Of a DNA stretch of 47,640 nt, positions 33,664 through 43,199 are shown in pieces (within the stretch, counting starts at the first letter, position 1; each line of letters starts with the position of its first letter). Under the pieces are notes generated by a model. That model was given only the letters and a program-made list of their open reading frames with translations. It was not told the origin of the DNA and did not search any database. A program made the translations under genes and the position numbers. Source of the DNA: Caldisericia bacterium (GTDB lineage: Bacteria > Caldisericota > Caldisericia > B22-G15); assembly GCA_026414995.1 (NCBI GenBank), contig JAOAHY010000007.1:1-47640 (forward strand). The letters are read 5' to 3'.

Positions 33664-36024
33664 ATGATTGACAAATTAAATGATTATTTTAAGGCATGTT
33701 GTTATATTGCATGTGGGATGATTTATCTTCAAGATAATCCTCTTCTTAGAGAACCGTTAAAAAAAGAACATATTAAAAATAGACTACTTGGACATTGGGG
33801 AGCAAGTCCTGGTTTAAGTTTTGTTTATGTTCATTCAAATAGAGTTATTAACAAATATGATATTAATGCTATTTTTATTGCTGGTCCAGGTCATGGTGCC
33901 CCAGGTGTAATTGCACCAGTTTATCTTGAAGGAACTCTGAGTGAAATTTACTCAGAATTTAGTCAGGATGAAATTGGATTAAAAAATTTATTTAAAGCGT
34001 TTTCTTTTCCTGGAGGTTTTGGAAGTCACTGTACTCCAGAACTTCCTGGTTCAATTCAAGAAGGTGGAGAACTTGGATATTCTTTATCTCATGCCTATGG
34101 AGCAGTTTTTGACAATAAAGATTTAATTGCAATAACTGTAATAGGCGATGGAGAAGCAGAAACAGGACCACTCTCTACATCTTGGCACTCAAACAAATTT
34201 TTAAACCCAATTACAGATGGAATGGTTCTTCCAGTTTTACTATTGAATGGTTATAAAATAAACAATCCAACAGTTTTATCAAGAATTGAAAATGAAGAAC
34301 TTTTATCACTTTTCAAAGGTTATGGATATGAACCTATTTTGGTAGAAGGGGATGATGGTCTTGAAGTTCATGAAAAAATGGTTAAAGCATTTGATTATTC
34401 AATTGAAAAAATATTTTCAATTTGGGATTTAACAAGAAAGAGTGGTACACCAAAAAGATATCTTTATCCAATGATAATCTTAAGAACACCAAAAGGTTGG
34501 ACTGCTCCAAAAAAATACAAAGATCATTTCATTGAAGGTTATTGGAGAGCACATCAAGTTCCATTTTCAGATGTAAAAGAAAACCCTGAAAGCCTAAAAG
34601 CTCTTGAAGAATGGCTTTTAAGTTATGAACCAAATAAACTTTTTGATGAAAATGGCTCATTAAGAAAAGATTTAAAAGAGCTTTCTCCAAAAGGAAGTAA
34701 AAGAATGAGTTCAAATCCTGTAACAAATTGTGGATTAATAAGAAAAAGTTTAATTCTTCCAGATGTAGAAAATTTTAAAGTTGAAATAAACCAAAGAATT
34801 AAAGATAGTTTTGAAAATACAAAACCCCTTGGTAATTTTTTGAAAGAAGTAATTAAATTAAATAGAAATAATTTTAGAGTTTTTGGACCAGATGAAACAA
34901 AATCAAATAGATTAGATGCAACATTTGAATATGGAAAAGCTTGGATGGCGAAAATATTGCCAGAAGATTCAGATGAAGGATATCTTTCTCCATATGGAAG
35001 AGTTATGGAATATCTTTCTGAACATACAATTGAAGGTTGGCTTGAAGGGTATCTACTAACAGGAAGACATGGTTTTTTAAATACTTATGAAGGTTTTTCT
35101 CAAATTATTTCTTCAATGGTAAATCAGTTTGGAAAGTGGATTGATATTTCAACTGATGTTTCATGGAGAGCTCCAATTTCTTCATTAAATCTTCTTTTAA
35201 CATCTGTTGTATGGAGACAAGATCACAATGGTTTTACCCATCAAGATCCAGGATTTATAAATTCAATTGTGGATAAATGGCCTAATGTAGTAAGAGTATA
35301 TTTTCCTCCTGATGCAAATACTCTTCTTTGGGTAGTTTGGCACGCTCTTCAAACAACTGATAGAATTAATATAATTGTTATTGATAAACAAAAACATCCT
35401 CAATATCTTACAATTGATGAGGCAAAAAAGCATGCAACAAAAGGAATTGGAATATGGGATTTTATCTCAACATATCCAAATGAAGAGCCAGATGTTGTAA
35501 TTGCAAGTTGTGGTGATATTCCAACAAAAGAAGCAATTTTTGCAGTAAATATTTTAAAAGAAAATTTCAAAGATTTAAAAATAAGATTTATAAATGTTTT
35601 AAATCTTTTTACATTAACTCAGAATACAGAGCATCCAGACGGATTAACTGACAAAGAATTTGACTTATATTTTACAAAAGATAAACCAATTATTTTTAAC
35701 TTTCATGGTTATCCTTGGCTGATTCATAGATTAACTTATAGAAGAACAAATCATAAAAATCTTCATGTTAGAGGATATAGAGAAAATAGAAAAATTGGTA
35801 TTGACTCATCATATCTTGTATCGTTTTTAAAAGGAAGAGGTGGAATTACAACTCCACTTCAACTTGCAATTTTAAATCAAATAGATAGGTTTAGTATAGC
35901 AATTGATGTAATTGAAAGAGTTGAAAAATTAAGTGAAAAAGGTGCAAATTTAAAAGATAAACTAAAAGATATGCAGATTGAAGCTCTTGATTATGCTTAT
36001 AAAAATGGAATAGATAAAGAGTAA
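33664..36024 (+). CDS. xfp: Phosphoketolase (xylulose-5-P / fructose-6-P)
   Basis: 786 aa from the ATG at 33664, with GGAGG five bases up; the TTG at 33652 contains the SD and is rejected. TPP-dependent phosphoketolase, XFP family, usual length. Seen: HWGASPGLSF near the N-terminus, GPGHGAPG, FSFPGGFGSHCTPELPGSIQEGGELGYSLSHAYGA, VIGDGEAETGPLSTSWHSNKF (TPP-Mg site), LLTGRHGFLNTYEGFS, WRQDHNGFTHQDPGF and RGRGGITTPLQL. It splits xylulose-5-P (or fructose-6-P) with phosphate into acetyl-P plus glyceraldehyde-3-P (or erythrose-4-P). It suggests sugar breakdown to acetate, with acetyl-P giving ATP. It follows the hydrogenase genes but appears to have its own promoter. Confidence 0.96.
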   Translation: MIDKLNDYFKACCYIACGMIYLQDNPLLREPLKKEHIKNRLLGHWGASPGLSFVYVHSNRVINKYDINAIFIAGPGHGAPGVIAPVYLEGTLSEIYSEFSQDEIGLKNLFKAFSFPGGFGSHCTPELPGSIQEGGELGYSLSHAYGAVFDNKDLIAITVIGDGEAETGPLSTSWHSNKFLNPITDGMVLPVLLLNGYKINNPTVLSRIENEELLSLFKGYGYEPILVEGDDGLEVHEKMVKAFDYSIEKIFSIWDLTRKSGTPKRYLYPMIILRTPKGWTAPKKYKDHFIEGYWRAHQVPFSDVKENPESLKALEEWLLSYEPNKLFDENGSLRKDLKELSPKGSKRMSSNPVTNCGLIRKSLILPDVENFKVEINQRIKDSFENTKPLGNFLKEVIKLNRNNFRVFGPDETKSNRLDATFEYGKAWMAKILPEDSDEGYLSPYGRVMEYLSEHTIEGWLEGYLLTGRHGFLNTYEGFSQIISSMVNQFGKWIDISTDVSWRAPISSLNLLLTSVVWRQDHNGFTHQDPGFINSIVDKWPNVVRVYFPPDANTLLWVVWHALQTTDRINIIVIDKQKHPQYLTIDEAKKHATKGIGIWDFISTYPNEEPDVVIASCGDIPTKEAIFAVNILKENFKDLKIRFINVLNLFTLTQNTEHPDGLTDKEFDLYFTKDKPIIFNFHGYPWLIHRLTYRRTNHKNLHVRGYRENRKIGIDSSYLVSFLKGRGGITTPLQLAILNQIDRFSIAIDVIERVEKLSEKGANLKDKLKDMQIEALDYAYKNGIDKE

Positions 36025-36040
36025 AAATTTAAAAAAATAA

Positions 36041-36046
36041 TATAAA
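36041..36046 (+). promoter_or_regulatory. -10-like box just before the deacetylase ATG
   Basis: TATAAA ends nine bases before the ATG at 36056, with no Shine-Dalgarno between. Fits the leaderless pattern seen elsewhere in the window. No clear -35. Confidence 0.35.
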
Positions 36047-36055
36047 ATAAAAATA

Positions 36056-36979
36056 ATGTTTAATAAATTATTTATATTTATATTAATTTTATTTTTTGTT
36101 TTTAATTTTGTTTTTTTAAAAGTTGAAGGTAAAGAAAAAGATAATTCTGTTTTAAATTTTGAGAAAAGTTTATATGAAATTGGAAGACTTTTATCAATTG
36201 AAAAAATAAGTAATGGAGGAAGAGATAAAATATTAAAAATTAAAAATTCTATATTATCAAATGGAAAAGAGAAACTTTTAATATTTATGTATCACGGTTT
36301 TTATGATGATCAAAATGATTTAAAAACAAAATATTTTATATCTAAATCAGAATTTGAGGAACACTTAAAAATATTAAGAGAATTTAATTTTAAACCTGTA
36401 AATATGATAGATATTTATTACTTTATAAAATTTAAGAAAAAAATTCCTGAAAGAGCAGTTTATCTTACTTTTGATGATGGATTTAAAAACTTTATGAAAG
36501 TTTATGAGTTGATTAAAAAATATGAATTTAAAGGTGGCATATCTATAATTACTGGATTTGTTAATGACAGATGGACTCTTGATTTAGATGAGATTTCTAA
36601 ATTAAAAGAAGAAGGATATATCGATATAATATCGCACTCACATAAAATACATAACTTATTTAAGAAACTTGTTAAAAATAAAGATTATGAAACTATTAAA
36701 AATGACATTAAAAAATCTAAGGAGTTTTTAAATTTATATAATTTAGATACCTTTGCATTTGCTTACCCTTTATCAATTGGTTCTAACGATTTAAATATTC
36801 ATAAAATTTTGTCAGAGTTAGGATTTAAAATGGCTTTTGATGGGTTTAATGGATATTTTGTAAAAAATGGAATAAATTTATTTAATATTCCAAGAATAGA
36901 AGTTTCAACAAGAAATGGTTTAAATAAAAAAGAAAATTTTAGAAATCTAATTTTTAACATTGTTAATAACTCAAATTAA
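36056..36979 (+). CDS. Secreted polysaccharide deacetylase (NodB-like)
   Basis: 307 aa. Signal peptide: short basic start, hydrophobic stretch to about residue 24, then VEGKEK. NodB catalytic blocks: MYHGFYDD near 80, YLTFDDGFKNFM (TFDDG; Asp pair) near 137-148, SHSHKIH (His-x-x-x-His metal ligands), and FAYPLSIGSND (family FAYPxG). Removes N- or O-acetyl groups from cell-wall polysaccharide or exopolysaccharide outside the membrane. Ends convergent with, and overlapping by four bases, the wecC-like gene of the surface polysaccharide operon, so a role in modifying that polymer is plausible. Confidence 0.88.
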   Translation: MFNKLFIFILILFFVFNFVFLKVEGKEKDNSVLNFEKSLYEIGRLLSIEKISNGGRDKILKIKNSILSNGKEKLLIFMYHGFYDDQNDLKTKYFISKSEFEEHLKILREFNFKPVNMIDIYYFIKFKKKIPERAVYLTFDDGFKNFMKVYELIKKYEFKGGISIITGFVNDRWTLDLDEISKLKEEGYIDIISHSHKIHNLFKKLVKNKDYETIKNDIKKSKEFLNLYNLDTFAFAYPLSIGSNDLNIHKILSELGFKMAFDGFNGYFVKNGINLFNIPRIEVSTRNGLNKKENFRNLIFNIVNNSN

Positions 36980-38271
36980 AAAATTATTGAATCAAAGTTC
37001 TCTTTTAATTCTTTTTTATTTAATAAACCTTTAATATCAACTATTAAAGCATCCTTTTTAACTAAATTTTTTATATCTTCAACTTTTAAATTTTCATAAC
37101 TTTTTTGAATAATACTTATAACAATTACATCAGAATCTTTTAATGTTGAAAAAAGATCTTCTTTTCTCTCCTCCAAATGAATAGAAACTTCATTATCAAA
37201 AACGCAAACTTCTTTAAAATATTTTTTTGAAATATTTAGAAATTTTAAAGATGGGCTTTCTCTCGTATCTTTTGAATAATCTTTCATAGCTAAACCAAGA
37301 AGAGCAAGTTTTGCACTCTTTGGATCTTTTCCTTTTTTCTTTAATCTTTCAAGAATTATTTTTAAGACTCTCTTAGGCATGTCATCATTTATTTTTCTTC
37401 CAAGTTCAAACAGCGATAAATCAATTTTGTTTATCATTACACTTTCTTTAAGATAATAATATGCATAAGGAAGACAATGACCTCCTACACCAAGACCAGG
37501 AGAAAGAAGATTTTTAACCCTTTTATGGGTTTTTGCTGCTTCAATAACTTCATGAGGAATAAGACCAATATTTAAAAATATATTTGCTAATGAATTTACC
37601 ATTGCGATGTTTAAATCTCTTTGAAGGTTTTCAATTATTTTTGATGCCTCAGCAACTTCAACTTTACTTACAATATGATAATCACCATTAAAGTTTGTTT
37701 TAAAAAAGTTAAGTGTTTTCTCTATGCTTTTTTCTCCAATACCTCCAATCAATGTTGTCATGTTTACCAATTCTTCAAATGCTTTACCCTCAGCCATTCT
37801 TTCTGGTACATATGAAAGATAAAAATCCTTATCTATTTTAAAACCAGTGTATCCTTCAAGCATTGGTAGAACTAACTTTCTTGTTGTTCCAATAGGAACT
37901 GTGCTTCTTAAAATAATTAGAGTGTCTTTCTTTAAGTTTTTTCCAATATTTTCAATTCCTTTTATTAAAAAGTCATAATTTATCTCTTTGTTTCTCTTCA
38001 AAGGTAGTGGAATTGTTATCATGATAACTTCTGAGTTCAAAACTGCTTCTTTGTAATTAGTTGTTGGAATAAAATTTCCTTTACTTATCTCATCTACTAT
38101 TATTTCATCAATGCTTTTATCATTATAATATTCAAAAAGTCCACTGTTTCCATTTTTAATATCTTCAATTCTTTTCTTATTTATATCAACCCCATAAACT
38201 TTAAGGCCTTTCATGCTTAAAATAAGAGATAATGGTAAACCTACTGCACCAAGCCCAAAAACTGATATCAT
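36976..38271 (-). CDS. wecC: UDP-sugar (ManNAc-type) 6-dehydrogenase
   Basis: 431 aa. N-terminal Rossmann fold MISVFGLGAVGLPLS (GxGxxG), VDINKKRIEDIKNG, RSTVPIGTTRKLVLP, central dimer part, and the catalytic Cys in GLGVGGHCLPY (about 265). The C-terminal Rossmann-like domain has LGLAMKDYSKDTRESPS. Oxidises the C6 alcohol of a UDP-sugar to a uronic acid with NAD+. The GGHCLP form fits UDP-ManNAc or UDP-GlcNAc dehydrogenases (WecC/WbpA) more than UDP-glucose dehydrogenase; this choice is not certain. Last gene of the seven-gene minus-strand operon, sharing one base with the glycosyltransferase before it. Confidence 0.87.
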   Translation of the reverse strand: MISVFGLGAVGLPLSLILSMKGLKVYGVDINKKRIEDIKNGNSGLFEYYNDKSIDEIIVDEISKGNFIPTTNYKEAVLNSEVIMITIPLPLKRNKEINYDFLIKGIENIGKNLKKDTLIILRSTVPIGTTRKLVLPMLEGYTGFKIDKDFYLSYVPERMAEGKAFEELVNMTTLIGGIGEKSIEKTLNFFKTNFNGDYHIVSKVEVAEASKIIENLQRDLNIAMVNSLANIFLNIGLIPHEVIEAAKTHKRVKNLLSPGLGVGGHCLPYAYYYLKESVMINKIDLSLFELGRKINDDMPKRVLKIILERLKKKGKDPKSAKLALLGLAMKDYSKDTRESPSLKFLNISKKYFKEVCVFDNEVSIHLEERKEDLFSTLKDSDVIVISIIQKSYENLKVEDIKNLVKKDALIVDIKGLLNKKELKENFDSIIF

Positions 38272-39557
38272 TATAGAACTCCTCCATCTTTTAGAGATTC
38301 AATAAATTTTTCTGATATATTTTCCATTGAAAATTTATTAATTTCATCATTATTATATTTTATCTGAACCCCATTTAGATAATCATTATATATTTTTTTT
38401 AAAGTTCTCTTTATATTTTCAATATTATCTGGTTCAACTATATCTATTACTCCACATTTTAATAAAATTTCTTTACATTCCCCATCTGGAACAAGAGCAA
38501 TGATTCTTTTTCCACTTCCAAGATATTCAAATGTTTTTTGTGGAACAGTATCTTCTCCACCTCTTCCTAAAAATAGAAATAAAAGTTTTGATCCTAATAG
38601 ATATTTCATTGCTTCTTTATGTGGTAAGAATCCTGAGATATTAACAAATTCAACTAAATTCATTTCATCAACAATTTTTTTTGTATTTTCCTCAAAAGGA
38701 GACAAAATATAAATTTTTGCTTCTTTTCTAAAATTCTCATCCTCTTCTATAAGTTCCTTAAATGCTTTAAAAAAGAATACTGGTGTTTGAAGAGAATAAA
38801 AACTACCTATATAAGAAATTGAGAAACAAGAAAACTCTTTAGATTCAACTTCAAAATCTTTTTTGTCAAAACCTCCATAAACAACTTTTATCTTTTTTTC
38901 ATCTAAAAATTTAAATTCTTTAAGCAAAACTTTTTTAAAAGATTCTGTAACCACAATTATTAAATCGGTTTCTTTAAGACATTTTTCCTCTATTTTTCTA
39001 TTTTTAATCTTTGAAGATGGTGGATATTCAACAAATGGATTTTCACTCCAAAGGTCTCTTAAATCCATAACCCATTTAATATTTAATTTTCTTTTTAAAT
39101 ATAGACCAATAAGATGAGTTGAATGAGGAGGCCCTGAAGTTATAACAACATCAATTTTTTGTTTTTCAACCAGATTTTTTGCAACTCTTTTGGAATCTTT
39201 TACCCATCTTATTTTATCATCTGGAATAAATAACCTTAATCTTATTTTTGTCAATAAAGAACTTTTTAAAACTCTATATCTTTCTAAAATATCTGTCTCG
39301 TTACTCCCTTTTTCTCTTTTTAAAAATCTATATATAAATTTAGGAATAAAAATTCTTGGGTCTTTAAATTTTACTCTTATAACTTTAGTATCTTCTGGTA
39401 TTCTTGATGTGTCATCTCTATATTTGTAAGTTGGATAATCGCTTGTTAAAAGATATTTTTCATACCCTTTTATATATTTTATTAATTTTATAACTCTTTC
39501 ACCTCCGCCACTACCAATTGGAGGAGAGAAAAATGAAACAAAAAGAATTTTTTTCAT
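38271..39557 (-). CDS. GT4-like glycosyltransferase
   Basis: 428 aa, GT-B fold. The N-terminus MKKILFVSFFSPPIGSGGGERVIKLI has the glycine loop; the centre (VDVVITSGPPHSTHLIGLYLKRKL, WVMDLRDLW) and the donor part (VVYGGFD, ISGFLPHKEAMKYL, VPQKTFEYLGSGKRIIALVPDGECKEIL) are those of GT4-type enzymes that use nucleotide-sugars. It would add a sugar to the lipid-linked repeat unit of a surface polysaccharide. ATG overlaps the next gene upstream by four bases. Donor and acceptor cannot be read. Confidence 0.85.
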   Translation of the reverse strand: MKKILFVSFFSPPIGSGGGERVIKLIKYIKGYEKYLLTSDYPTYKYRDDTSRIPEDTKVIRVKFKDPRIFIPKFIYRFLKREKGSNETDILERYRVLKSSLLTKIRLRLFIPDDKIRWVKDSKRVAKNLVEKQKIDVVITSGPPHSTHLIGLYLKRKLNIKWVMDLRDLWSENPFVEYPPSSKIKNRKIEEKCLKETDLIIVVTESFKKVLLKEFKFLDEKKIKVVYGGFDKKDFEVESKEFSCFSISYIGSFYSLQTPVFFFKAFKELIEEDENFRKEAKIYILSPFEENTKKIVDEMNLVEFVNISGFLPHKEAMKYLLGSKLLFLFLGRGGEDTVPQKTFEYLGSGKRIIALVPDGECKEILLKCGVIDIVEPDNIENIKRTLKKIYNDYLNGVQIKYNNDEINKFSMENISEKFIESLKDGGVL

Positions 39558-40624
39558 AAAATAACCTCTTTATAAATCTTTTTTGTTTCTTCAACCATTT
39601 TTTCTTTTGTGAATTTTTCCAAAACTTTTTTTCTATTTCTCTCACCAAATTCTTTTCTTTTATTTTCATCTAAAAAATAAATTATCTTTTCAGCAAAGAT
39701 TTCTTTGTTTAACTCATTAATAATAAATCCATTTACTCCATTATCAACTATATCTCTTACTCCTAAAGAATCATAAACAACAACAGGAAGAGATGAACTC
39801 ATTGCTTCAATTATTGCAATAGAAAACCCCTCTTTAATTGAAGGAAGAACAAAAACATCAAATATTCCATAAATTCTTCTAACATCTTTTCTAAAACCTA
39901 ATAGAATGACTTTTTCTTTTAAAGAAAGTTCATCTATTCTTTTTTCAATCTCACCTCTTAATGAACCATCGCCAACTATTAATAACTTTGCATTTTTTAA
40001 TTCTTTTTCAATAAGAGAAAAGGTATCAATTAAAAAAATCGGATTTTTTACCCTTTCAAGTCTCATTACAGAGCCAATTACAAAATCAGTTTCTTTCAAA
40101 CCAAAATCTTCTCTTTTATAAAACTCATTATATATTTCTATTCCGAGGTGAACAACTCTTACATCCCTCTTATATCCTCTTTTTAATATATACTCTTTTA
40201 AAGAAGTAGAAGGAACAATAATCATTTCAGGAATTTTTAAAGTAAAATTATCTATTTTTTCAAAAATCACTCCTTTTAATTTTGAACTATAATCTTCATA
40301 CATAAAACTTGTGTAAGATGTGATAGATTTTATTTTTAATTTTTTTGAAATTATTCTTCCATAAAAATTTCCTCTAAAACCATAAGTGTGAATCAAATCT
40401 AATTTTTCATTAATTATTGATTTTTCAATATCTTTAAAATTGAATAAACCTTTGAATAAATATTGTTTAAAATTTGATTCTTTTATTTCTTTATAAAGTA
40501 GTCCTTCATAAAAATTAAAAAATACAAAATCAAATTCACTTTTTAACTCTTTTGCTAAAGTCATAACTTGATATCTTGACCCACCCTTTTCCCCTCCACT
40601 TATAAAAACACCAATTTTTTTCAT
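39554..40624 (-). CDS. GT4 family glycosyltransferase
   Basis: 356 aa. GGEKGGSRYQVMTLAKEL loop at the N-terminus, donor-site motif EGFSIAIIEAMSSSLPVVVYDSLGVRDIV (E-x7-E) near 253-280, and VIGSVMRLERVKNPIFLIDTF before it, all typical of GT4. Retaining transferase acting on nucleotide-sugars in the cytoplasm. Together with its neighbour it builds the repeat unit for the Wzy-like polymerase encoded next. Overlaps both neighbours by four bases. Confidence 0.9.
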   Translation of the reverse strand: MKKIGVFISGGEKGGSRYQVMTLAKELKSEFDFVFFNFYEGLLYKEIKESNFKQYLFKGLFNFKDIEKSIINEKLDLIHTYGFRGNFYGRIISKKLKIKSITSYTSFMYEDYSSKLKGVIFEKIDNFTLKIPEMIIVPSTSLKEYILKRGYKRDVRVVHLGIEIYNEFYKREDFGLKETDFVIGSVMRLERVKNPIFLIDTFSLIEKELKNAKLLIVGDGSLRGEIEKRIDELSLKEKVILLGFRKDVRRIYGIFDVFVLPSIKEGFSIAIIEAMSSSLPVVVYDSLGVRDIVDNGVNGFIINELNKEIFAEKIIYFLDENKRKEFGERNRKKVLEKFTKEKMVEETKKIYKEVIL

Positions 40625-41916
40625 TCTTTTCTAATTGAATATAAAATTGCAACAATACTCCACATTGTTACACTCAATGTTGGAATCTCCCACAAATTTT
40701 CTGTCAGATTATTTAAGAAAAATGCAACTAAACCCAAAAATATTCCTAAAGATATCATCTTTTCTTTATCAGATTTTACATTAATCAAATTTGATATACC
40801 TTTTCTTAAAATTGAAAAAATAAGATATAAAAATGAGATAAAACCAATTATTCCTGTTTCAACTAAAGTTTTTAAATAATAGTTATCAACATAAAGCCCT
40901 TCAAACATACCTAATCTACTTGCAACTGCACCACCAAAACCCCCAGGACCTACGCCAAAAATTGGTTTTAAAGAAAAAATTGAAATTGCAAGATTCCACC
41001 TAAAAAGTCTTCCATATGTCTTTGCTTTTTCAAGGTAAATTGGTGATAATAGATTTAAAAATCTTACTCTTATTTGAGGAATAGAAAAAGCAATTAGAAT
41101 AAGAATTAGTAAAACAAGAAAATATCTTTTATCCTTATATAAAAGAGTAAATATTAAAAAAGAAAAGGCAATTGAAATTTGTGCTGCTCTTGTTAAAGTA
41201 AAAAGAAGTGCGAATAAAGATACTCCAAGAACAAAAAGATAATATAATTTTTTGATTTTTTTCTTTTCAGTTAAAAATATGGTAAAAATTAAAGGAATTA
41301 AAAGTATTAGATAACCAGCAAAAGCATTTGGAGATCCAAAAATTGAAAATGCTCTTGTTGAAATTGTTGTTTCAAGGTCTTTATCTATCCATGATGAAGG
41401 AATTGATACTTTTGCGATATATTGATATATACCATAAAGAGATAAAATTAAAACTGAAATAGTTGAGAGATTTATAAAATTTTCAATATCTTTTTTATCT
41501 TCAATAAAATTTAAAACAATTAAAAAGAAGAGAAACATTTCTAAATAACTTCTTATTCCATCAAATGCAATTCTTGTATCAATTTTTGTAAAGTAAGAAG
41601 AAATTAGTAATGATAAAAGAAAAATAAGAACAGGATAAATTAATTCCCCTAATTTTATTTTTTTAGTTTTTACTCTGAATAGTAAAATAAGAATTAAAAT
41701 CAATATAAAACCTTCATCCCATATTGATGAAACGCTTGGAAATGAATTTCTTATAAAAAAATCAATTATAGGATAAAGAGGTATAAGGTAAAAAGTAAAT
41801 TTATATGGAAAATAATAAAAAAGAAGGGGAATTGAAAAAATAAAACTAAACTGAGGTTTAATCAAAAGAGATAATGCTATCAAAAATGAAAAAAAGAGAG
41901 CGCCTAACTCAATCAT
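40621..41916 (-). CDS. O-antigen ligase / polymerase-like membrane protein
   Basis: About 431 aa from the ATG at 41916 (GGGTGG upstream); a GTG three codons up gives 434. Roughly twelve membrane helices. The Wzy_C/O-antigen-ligase pattern is seen: large hydrophilic loop with FSIFGSPNAFAGYLILL, LFTLTRAAQISIAF, and IFGVGPGGFGGAVASRLG. These proteins polymerise or transfer lipid-linked polysaccharide. In a cell that also has LytR-CpsA-Psr, it may polymerise a wall polymer that LCP then attaches. Its start overlaps the small membrane protein gene. Confidence 0.82.
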   Translation of the reverse strand: MIELGALFFSFLIALSLLIKPQFSFIFSIPLLFYYFPYKFTFYLIPLYPIIDFFIRNSFPSVSSIWDEGFILILILILLFRVKTKKIKLGELIYPVLIFLLSLLISSYFTKIDTRIAFDGIRSYLEMFLFFLIVLNFIEDKKDIENFINLSTISVLILSLYGIYQYIAKVSIPSSWIDKDLETTISTRAFSIFGSPNAFAGYLILLIPLIFTIFLTEKKKIKKLYYLFVLGVSLFALLFTLTRAAQISIAFSFLIFTLLYKDKRYFLVLLILILIAFSIPQIRVRFLNLLSPIYLEKAKTYGRLFRWNLAISIFSLKPIFGVGPGGFGGAVASRLGMFEGLYVDNYYLKTLVETGIIGFISFLYLIFSILRKGISNLINVKSDKEKMISLGIFLGLVAFFLNNLTENLWEIPTLSVTMWSIVAILYSIRKE

Positions 41917-42319
41917 TTTTTCCACCCAATAGTTTATAGAGGAATGAATCTTTTATTAAATCTTCTTTTATAAAGAGAAATAAAAAAATAAAGTATAAAA
42001 GAGTAAAAATTAAAATTTTTATTGATAAAGAACCGATTTTTAAAATATAAGGAATTGATATAATTATGAAGAAGATTAATAAAGTTTTATAGTTTCCTTC
42101 ATACTTAATTTTAAAAAATTTTACATTAAAACAAATCTCCTCATCTTCTTTTTTGAAAACCTTAAAAATAAAACTATCATAATATAAATTTCTTATCAAA
42201 TTGAAAATTTTTGAAATAAAACTTTCATAATATAATTCGCTTAAAAATAAAAGTGCCTTATTAATAAAACTTTCATTTATTAAATTTTTTATAAATTCTT
42301 TAATCTTTAAGGTATTCAT
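41909..42319 (-). CDS. Small membrane protein with internal SFI repeats
   Basis: 136 aa from the ATG at 42319 (a TTG lies one codon up). N-terminal half: three repeats of about 21 residues, each with SFI(N/S/F)K followed by a helix and LYY(E/D) between them (NESFINKALLFLSELYY, ESFISKIFNLIRNLYYD, SFIFKVFKK). C-terminal half: one or two membrane helices (about 78-96 and 99-117). Not a family I recognise. It overlaps the LCP gene by 20 bases and the Wzy-like gene by eight, so it is translated with the operon and may be a partner of the polymerase. Repeats look like amphipathic helices lying on the membrane. Confidence 0.6.
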   Translation of the reverse strand: MNTLKIKEFIKNLINESFINKALLFLSELYYESFISKIFNLIRNLYYDSFIFKVFKKEDEEICFNVKFFKIKYEGNYKTLLIFFIIISIPYILKIGSLSIKILIFTLLYFIFLFLFIKEDLIKDSFLYKLLGGKND

Positions 42320-43199
42320 CAATTATATTTTGAATTTTATCATAATCGAGAATATAATATGAAAGACCATTTTTCCAAGAGTTCACTCCTGGAAGTGTCA
42401 TTGATATCATGTCATCTTCATGAATATTTTTCATTATTAATCCTAATTTTATTATTTGTGTTGGTTCAAGATTTGTCTTTACCCAATTTTTAAGTTCAAG
42501 AAGTGCTTTTTGAAGCTTTAAAGTATTTGAAATTTCAAGTGCCTGTTGAATTACTGCCTTAATAAATTTTTGCTGTCTTTCCATTCTTCCAATATCCCCT
42601 GTCTCATCCATCCTGAATCTAACATATTCAAGTGCTTTCTCTCCGTTAAGGTGTTGTAATCCCTTTTTAAGATGAATTTTTACATCTCCAAGATAAGATT
42701 CATAATTCATATCTTTTTCTACATCAATAGTAATTCCTCCGATCAAATCAATCATTTTTACAAATCCTTCAAAATTAACTTCAACATAATAAGGAACTTC
42801 AATTTGTAAAATTGATTCAACAGTTTTAATAAGAAGAGGTACTCCTCCATATGAATGAGCATGGGCTAATTTTTCATCACCCTCATAACCTGGCAAAGTA
42901 ACTAATGAATCTCTTGGAAGAGATATAAGAACCAATTTTTTATTCACAGGATCAATAGAAAGGAGAAGATTTGTATCTGATCTTGACATTTCATCTTCAT
43001 ATCTTTGGTCAATTCCAACAAGAAGAATATTTATTTTTTTGTTCCAATCAATTTCTTTAGGAGGAAGATTATTTTCATTGTTTTCACTATTTTTTGGATT
43101 AATTGAAGATAAAATGTAGTAAGTATAACCTATAAATGATACAACAAGTACAACTAATACTATTAACACTATTGTTAATATCTTTTTAACTTTTTTCAT
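42300..43199 (-). CDS. LytR-CpsA-Psr (LCP) wall-polymer ligase
   Basis: 299 aa, one N-terminal helix (MKKVKKILTIVLIVLVVLVV), then an extracytoplasmic LCP domain. Blocks: NILLVGIDQR, SRSDTNLLLSIDPVNKKLVLISLPRDS (polyprenyl-phosphate-binding Arg/Asp), AHAHSYGGVPLLIKTVESILQIEVPYYVEVNFEGFVKMIDLIGGI, LNGEKALEYVRFRMD, DIGRMERQQKFI. LCP proteins transfer lipid-linked glycopolymers to peptidoglycan or protein. Second gene of the operon, after murJ, with a 14-base overlap. Typical length. Confidence 0.93.
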   Translation of the reverse strand: MKKVKKILTIVLIVLVVLVVSFIGYTYYILSSINPKNSENNENNLPPKEIDWNKKINILLVGIDQRYEDEMSRSDTNLLLSIDPVNKKLVLISLPRDSLVTLPGYEGDEKLAHAHSYGGVPLLIKTVESILQIEVPYYVEVNFEGFVKMIDLIGGITIDVEKDMNYESYLGDVKIHLKKGLQHLNGEKALEYVRFRMDETGDIGRMERQQKFIKAVIQQALEISNTLKLQKALLELKNWVKTNLEPTQIIKLGLIMKNIHEDDMISMTLPGVNSWKNGLSYYILDYDKIQNIIDEYLKD

